From positions 283,681 through 347,680 of the forward strand of contig NW_022985569.1 in the NCBI RefSeq assembly GCF_010093815.1: a stretch of 64,000 nt of DNA, in the 5' to 3' direction. The position numbers and the translations under genes are program-made. This document shows, one piece after another, positions 59,249 through 64,000 of this stretch. Every line of letters begins with the position of its first letter. Positions within the stretch are counted from its first letter, which is position 1. Under the pieces are notes generated by a model. The model saw only the letters and a list, made by a program, of their open reading frames with translations. It was not told where the DNA came from and searched no databases. The stretch comes from Pseudovirgaria hyperparasitica (taxonomy: Eukaryota; Ascomycota; Dothideomycetes; Acrospermales; Acrospermaceae).

Positions 59249-62200
59249 CTTCTTTAGATTAGGGCCTATACCTTTTCTATTAGTATATATAATAAATCTA
59301 AGGTACTTAATCTTTTTATAAGTAAACTTACTTTTTCTAGAGTCTAGATAGAGGCCTCCGTCCTAGAGCTTCTAAAGAATAATATATACTTTACTAAAGT
59401 AGTCTTTCTTTAATCTATTTAAGTAGATAATTATATTATCTATATAGACTAAAGTAAAGTTATCTAGCTATTCTTATAGTAAGGAGTTAATATACTATTA
59501 AAAGGTTACTAGAGCCCCTAATAATCTAAATAGATATACTATCTATTTAAATAACTCTAACTATATTCTAAACGCTATCTTATATTCGTAGCTAGGGGCT
59601 ATATAAATCTAGTAGAAGGTAGTAACTACGTCTATCTTAGTTAACTACTTAGTATCTATTAGATTTTAGAGAGTCTCTAGTATTAGTAGTAAGAGGTACT
59701 AGTTAGGCTTAGTAATAGTATTGAAGATATAGTAATTATAGTAGAACTAGAGTTCTCTACTAGGCTTTCTTATAAATAATATAGGGGCTATAGCTTCTAA
59801 TATAGTATACTAAATAAGTTCTTTCGCTAGAAGATCTCTTAGAAGTTTTACTAGTATAAGAAGCTTATCTTTTACTATACTAAATAGCTATCTCTATAGT
59901 AAGTCTATTAGTATTCTATCTACTTTCTTATATATCTTAATTTTATAATTAATATCTAGTTAGTACGGTACGAGTTTATCTACTTCCCTCTTAGAAAATA
60001 GTAGAGCTATATTCTAGAGCTATAGGGGTAGTATCTTCTATATCTATTCTAGTAATAGCTCTTTCTTCTTCTCTAGTACCTTATAGATATTCTCTATAGA
60101 TATTATATTTACTATAAGAGCCTCTTTAGAGTTCTTATATTCTTTTATAGAGTCTATCTATTCTTTAGTAGTCCCTAGCTTATAATAGTTAAGATCTTTA
60201 TCTATCTATTACTTTACTTAACTATAGTAGTACTATTACTTATTAGGCGCGGTCCTTATCTTATTATACGCTTTCTAAGGGTTTCTAAGAATAAGTAGAA
60301 AGACTAAGTTAGATACTATATAAGTATAGATATCTTATCTATAATTATCTATCTCTATATAAAATATAATAACTCCCTAAATTTCGGAGTTATTTATAGT
60401 ATCTATTACTCCCTTAATTATATACTTTATATAATTTATATAGGGAAGTTCTAGACCTTCTATTAGATCTTCTTAAATTATAGTATAGTACTAGTAGCCT
60501 TTATTAATAAGCGTAAAAGTCCTAATAGCTTTTTAGAGAACTATATCTATATATATAAGGTTTCTATCTATTATACTTCGGAACTTAGCCTATCTATCTA
60601 CTAGTATATTCTCTACTCTCTACTCTTAACTTTAAGAGGGAGTTATATATTTTCTAAGTACTTATTACTAGAATCTATAAGATTATCTTTAATCTCTAAT
60701 AGAGGTATAATTTTAACTTAATTAATCTTTATAATTCTTTTAGAGGTTAAGAAGGGGTTAGTATATAGGTAGCCTTTAATCTAGTATCCCGATACCCTAT
60801 AACGGAAGTAGAGCCCTTCTTTCTAGTATCTATCTCTTTCTACTTAGTTAATCTACTTTACCTTTAGTATCTTCTCTATCTTATAGCGAGATCTAGATTC
60901 TTTCTTCTAGTCTCCGCTTATATATATAGGGCCTATAATAGTATCTCTATTCTTATTCTTTTTAGCTATAGTATAATACTTATATAATCTTATAGCTACC
61001 GTGCTTTTTATTATAGTAACTATATCCTTTTTCTACTTCTTATTAGCTATCTTAAACTACTTAGTATCTTCTAAGTTTATTATAATTCTCCTAATCTCTT
61101 CCGCGAAGCTATAATAGTCTATAATTCTTAGTATAGAGGCTATATACGTGCGAGCGAGGTTTAAGAAGATATTTTAGAGATAGCTAATTTTTATACTATC
61201 TTTCTAGTTATCTCCACTAGCACTTAGTAGAAGTCTATTAAATTTAAGTTAGTATTTATACTAAGATTAGCTATTTATATATTTAAGTAACAAAAGCTTT
61301 TCTAAGGCCTTAGCCTTCTTATTACTATCTATAAATATATACTTAAGTTATATAAAGAAGGCTTTAGAGTCCTTATCTTTTATAGAGTCTCCCCTTTTCT
61401 AGAAGTATTATATTTAGTTTCTCTTATATACTAGTAGGGTATTATAGATAATATTCTAGTAGTAATCTAGAGATAGCTTTAGCTTAAGCGCGGATTATAT
61501 CTTATAGAAGCTATATAACTATAATAGATAGTCTTAGAAGGTAGCTACTTTACTATCCTAGGAGGGCGGTTTCTAGTCCCTAGGTCCCGATAGTTTCTAG
61601 TTAATTTATAGAGTTAAGATTATCTTTTTAAGTAGAGACTTTAGTAGTTTATTTATAGTAAGACTTCATTAATTCTAGAAGACTTAGTTCCTTATAGTAA
61701 GAATCTCTTATTTAAGGGCTTACTAGCGTTATAGTAGGTTAAAGATTACCTCTTTAGCACTTTATAACTCTATATTTAGACTTAGATCTTAGTCTAGCTT
61801 ACCCCTAGTATTACTCTATATATTATCTCTAAAGTCTATAGTAAAGTACTTAGAGAGTAAAATAGAATTAAACTTAATATTATAGAAATATAATATATAT
61901 ATAGACGTAAGAGTATTTATAGAATATAGTAAGTTTAATAAGGGAGGAAGCCGAAGTCTACTTAGCTTTCTTAAGATATAGAATAGAGTATACTATTAAA
62001 AAGAGACTTACTTAGCTTTATTAAGTAAGGAGAGAGTAGTAGCGTAGGCGTAGTACGCTAGCGTTAAGTATACCTAGAGTCTACCCTTAATAGTAAGATA
62101 TATATAGATATCTCTATCTTAACTAAGTCTTATACTTATATATATTAGAGTAAATATATAATCTTCTATAGCTAACTTGTACTAGTAATAGATTATAATT

Positions 62201-62750
62201 AGAACTAGTATAAGTATTTATAGCTAGAGAATAGTATACTATAAAACGGTTACTCTCTAGTATACTACTAGTTAAATAGTAGTAGTAAAGGTTAGTATAG
62301 TAATTCTACTATATATACTAATAGTTATTATATATATACTTATATAGATATCTATCTTTTAAGGTACTATAATATCTATTCTAAGAAGGAGACCTATCTA
62401 TAGATAGTTAAGAATATATACTTTATATATTACTTTTATAGTTATAGTAGTTAAACTATTAGACGTTCGGCCTAGAAGGAATAGTATAATAACTATAAAT
62501 TTAGTTAACTTTATAGACTTAACTCCCTCTACTCCCTAAATAGAAATAGCTAGTTAGATAAGTATTTAGATATTAGAGTTCTACTATTTAAGAAAAGCTT
62601 AATTAATTAGTATTACTATACTTTCTATATCTAGATAGATATATTTAATAGAGTCGTTAAGGCTAAGTAAGACCTTAACTTAGATATAGTATAATCCTTT
62701 ATATACTCGGCTAGTACCTAGTAGACTATTAACTAATAATATTACTATAT
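59249..62750 (-). pseudogene. Family V protease and RT remnant (V-2)
   Basis: Minus-strand pol. The RT box at 59435-59446 reads YIDN (YIDD expected). Upstream RT motifs: FSRREVDKL near 60000, IAPILFIRKP, then TKIDVVTTFYQI. Downstream, KIKYLRFIIYTN runs to the break. An aspartic protease region lies near 62450-62645 (YLDIESIVILI, matching the DTGCG-type site of fungal elements, with only the Asp clearly kept). Truncated at 59249 by I-3 before RNase H. Confidence 0.8.
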
Positions 62751-64000
62751 TACCCTAGATATTATAATATATAATATCTAATTCTAGAACTATATAATTA
62801 TATAGAGGAACTTTAGCCTTTACTATTATCTTAAGATACTTTCTATTCTTAAGGTACTTAAATAGCTTATTTTATAATAGAAATACCTTATTATAAATAT
62901 TATATTAGATCTAGTATACTAGATATATATTAGTTACTTAGTACGCTATAAATTATAAAGGTAGACTCTTATTAATATTACTAGATAGTAGGTTAAGGCT
63001 AGTAAGGCCGGTTTTATTACTAAACTATACTAGTTTAATAGTATCTATATTAGTTAGTCTAAGGTAGAAGAAAGCTTCTTTAATCTCTATATAGTAAGTA
63101 TCTTTAATATCTAGGTTATATAATTCTTTATAAATATTATAGGCTTAGTAGAATAGTTATAGTAGTTAGATAAACTATCTATTATTACTAAGAGACTAAG
63201 ACTAGCTAGTATAGGGCTTATTAGTTATTCTAGAACTAGTAGAATAACCTATAGAAGCGCTAGTTATAGCTAGTAGCTAATATATATTAGCTAATACCTT
63301 TTAACTATATTTATCTAAATCTTCTAATTCTTACTAGAACTACTATAGAGGGTAGAGCTAGTATAAGTTATAATATTAATTAGATTAATTAGTTATAAGA
63401 TAATAGCTATTAGACTAGCTCTAGTCTTAAGAGTTACTAACTAGTTAAGGTAAGTTATAGTAATAAGAGCTATTATATTAACTATCTTCTCTTCCTTATT
63501 AAGTAAATTAACTTCAAGTACTATACTATATACTACTAAGATAATAGTAGATAAGTTAGTACTATTCTTCGCGTTTTACTTATAGAGTTTATATAAATTA
63601 TACTAGAGATATAGATTCTATTAGTAGAGGTAGACTCTAGTAAAGAAGAATATTAATACTATTCTATATAAATATCTAAGCGTTTTAGCTAGAAGGGTCT
63701 AATAGTTATATAGTACTATAGTTATAAGCTATAGTATATATATATAAAGTAATATTAGCTTAGGAGCGGGTCTATTAGAGAGTATATCTTTATATTATAA
63801 GAGATAATAGAGTATTAGATAATAGCTACTTAAACTACTTAATTAAGACTATAGTCTAGGTATCTAAACTAGATAAGTAATAGAGTACTTTCTTCTTAAG
63901 ATTAGATAATTCTAATATAAACTACTTAAGAGTATATTCTTATAGATACTAGAAGATTTTTAACTGAATAGTTTTAGTTCCTCTAGCTATAGTAGTGTCT
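62751..64000 (-). pseudogene. Family V gag-like region (V-2), continues beyond window
   Basis: Minus-strand frame matching 36306-37560 of V-1 in the same orientation. It is continuous with the protease region, which is what places V-1 and V-2 in one family. The 5' end is outside the window. Confidence 0.65.

Noticed and set aside
1-64000. Use of a non-standard genetic code with TAA/TAG read as Gln
   Set aside because: In-frame TAA/TAG at Gln sites could suggest this, but Trp sites are also TAG, knuckle Cys/His are Tyr, catalytic Asp are Asn, and CpA is depleted in non-coding LTRs too, so mutation explains it.

Overview
The window is a gene-poor, AT-rich block built of nested, heavily mutated retrotransposons. 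It looks like a RIP-affected compartment of a filamentous ascomycete (Pezizomycotina); the species cannot be named from this. CpA and TpG are strongly depleted and TpA is in excess: bases 5941-6000 hold 14 TA and no CA or TG. Read in retrotransposon frames, codons expected to be Gln (CAA/CAG) or Trp (TGG) are TAA or TAG, zinc-knuckle Cys are Tyr, and reverse transcriptase Asp codons that follow a T have become Asn. This is the signature of repeat-induced point mutation (C to T in CpA on either strand). I see no intact gene and no host gene, rRNA, tRNA or CRISPR array.

Families, by my own labels. I: Ty3/Gypsy chromovirus, 8.0 kb, 240-bp LTRs. II: Ty3/Gypsy chromovirus, 7.8 kb, about 202-bp LTRs. 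III: Ty3/Gypsy element, 8.1 kb, 228-bp LTRs. V: another Ty3/Gypsy element. LINE: non-LTR element with a zinc-knuckle ORF1 and an endonuclease-type ORF2. TRIM: a 602-bp non-coding element with 140-bp LTRs.

Layout. 1-5799 I-A (+, 5' end outside the window). 5800-7415 II-1 (+), interrupted by III-1 (-, 7416-13634), resuming 13635-18178. III-1 carries a solo family III LTR (9491-9718) and the TRIM (9895-10496). 18179-19271 LINE (+). 19272-20817 truncated III-3 (+). 20818-28907 full-length III-2 (-), with a 925-base assembly gap. 28908-31374 LINE (-). 31375-38733 V-1 (-), with a solo family II LTR (36105-36305) at an internal deletion. 38734-39529 repeated V segment. 39530-42838 I-2 (+), interrupted by full-length II-2 (+, 42839-50677), resuming to 51167. 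51168-51237 family I LTR fragment. 51238-59248 full-length I-3 (-). 59249-64000 V-2 (-), running out of the window.

I-A and I-3 form a 5.8-kb inverted repeat with no net indel: paired positions always sum to 57037. The most unusual biology is an antisense reading frame between the end of pol and the 3' LTR in both family I and family III. The family III frame carries a plausible 62-bp fungal intron. Two short LTR sequences, the TRIM and the solo family II LTR, sit exactly on internal deletion junctions and lack matching target duplications, which suggests ectopic LTR recombination. Target duplications that do match (CGCTT, GATAT, CTTCC) fix part of the order of nesting.
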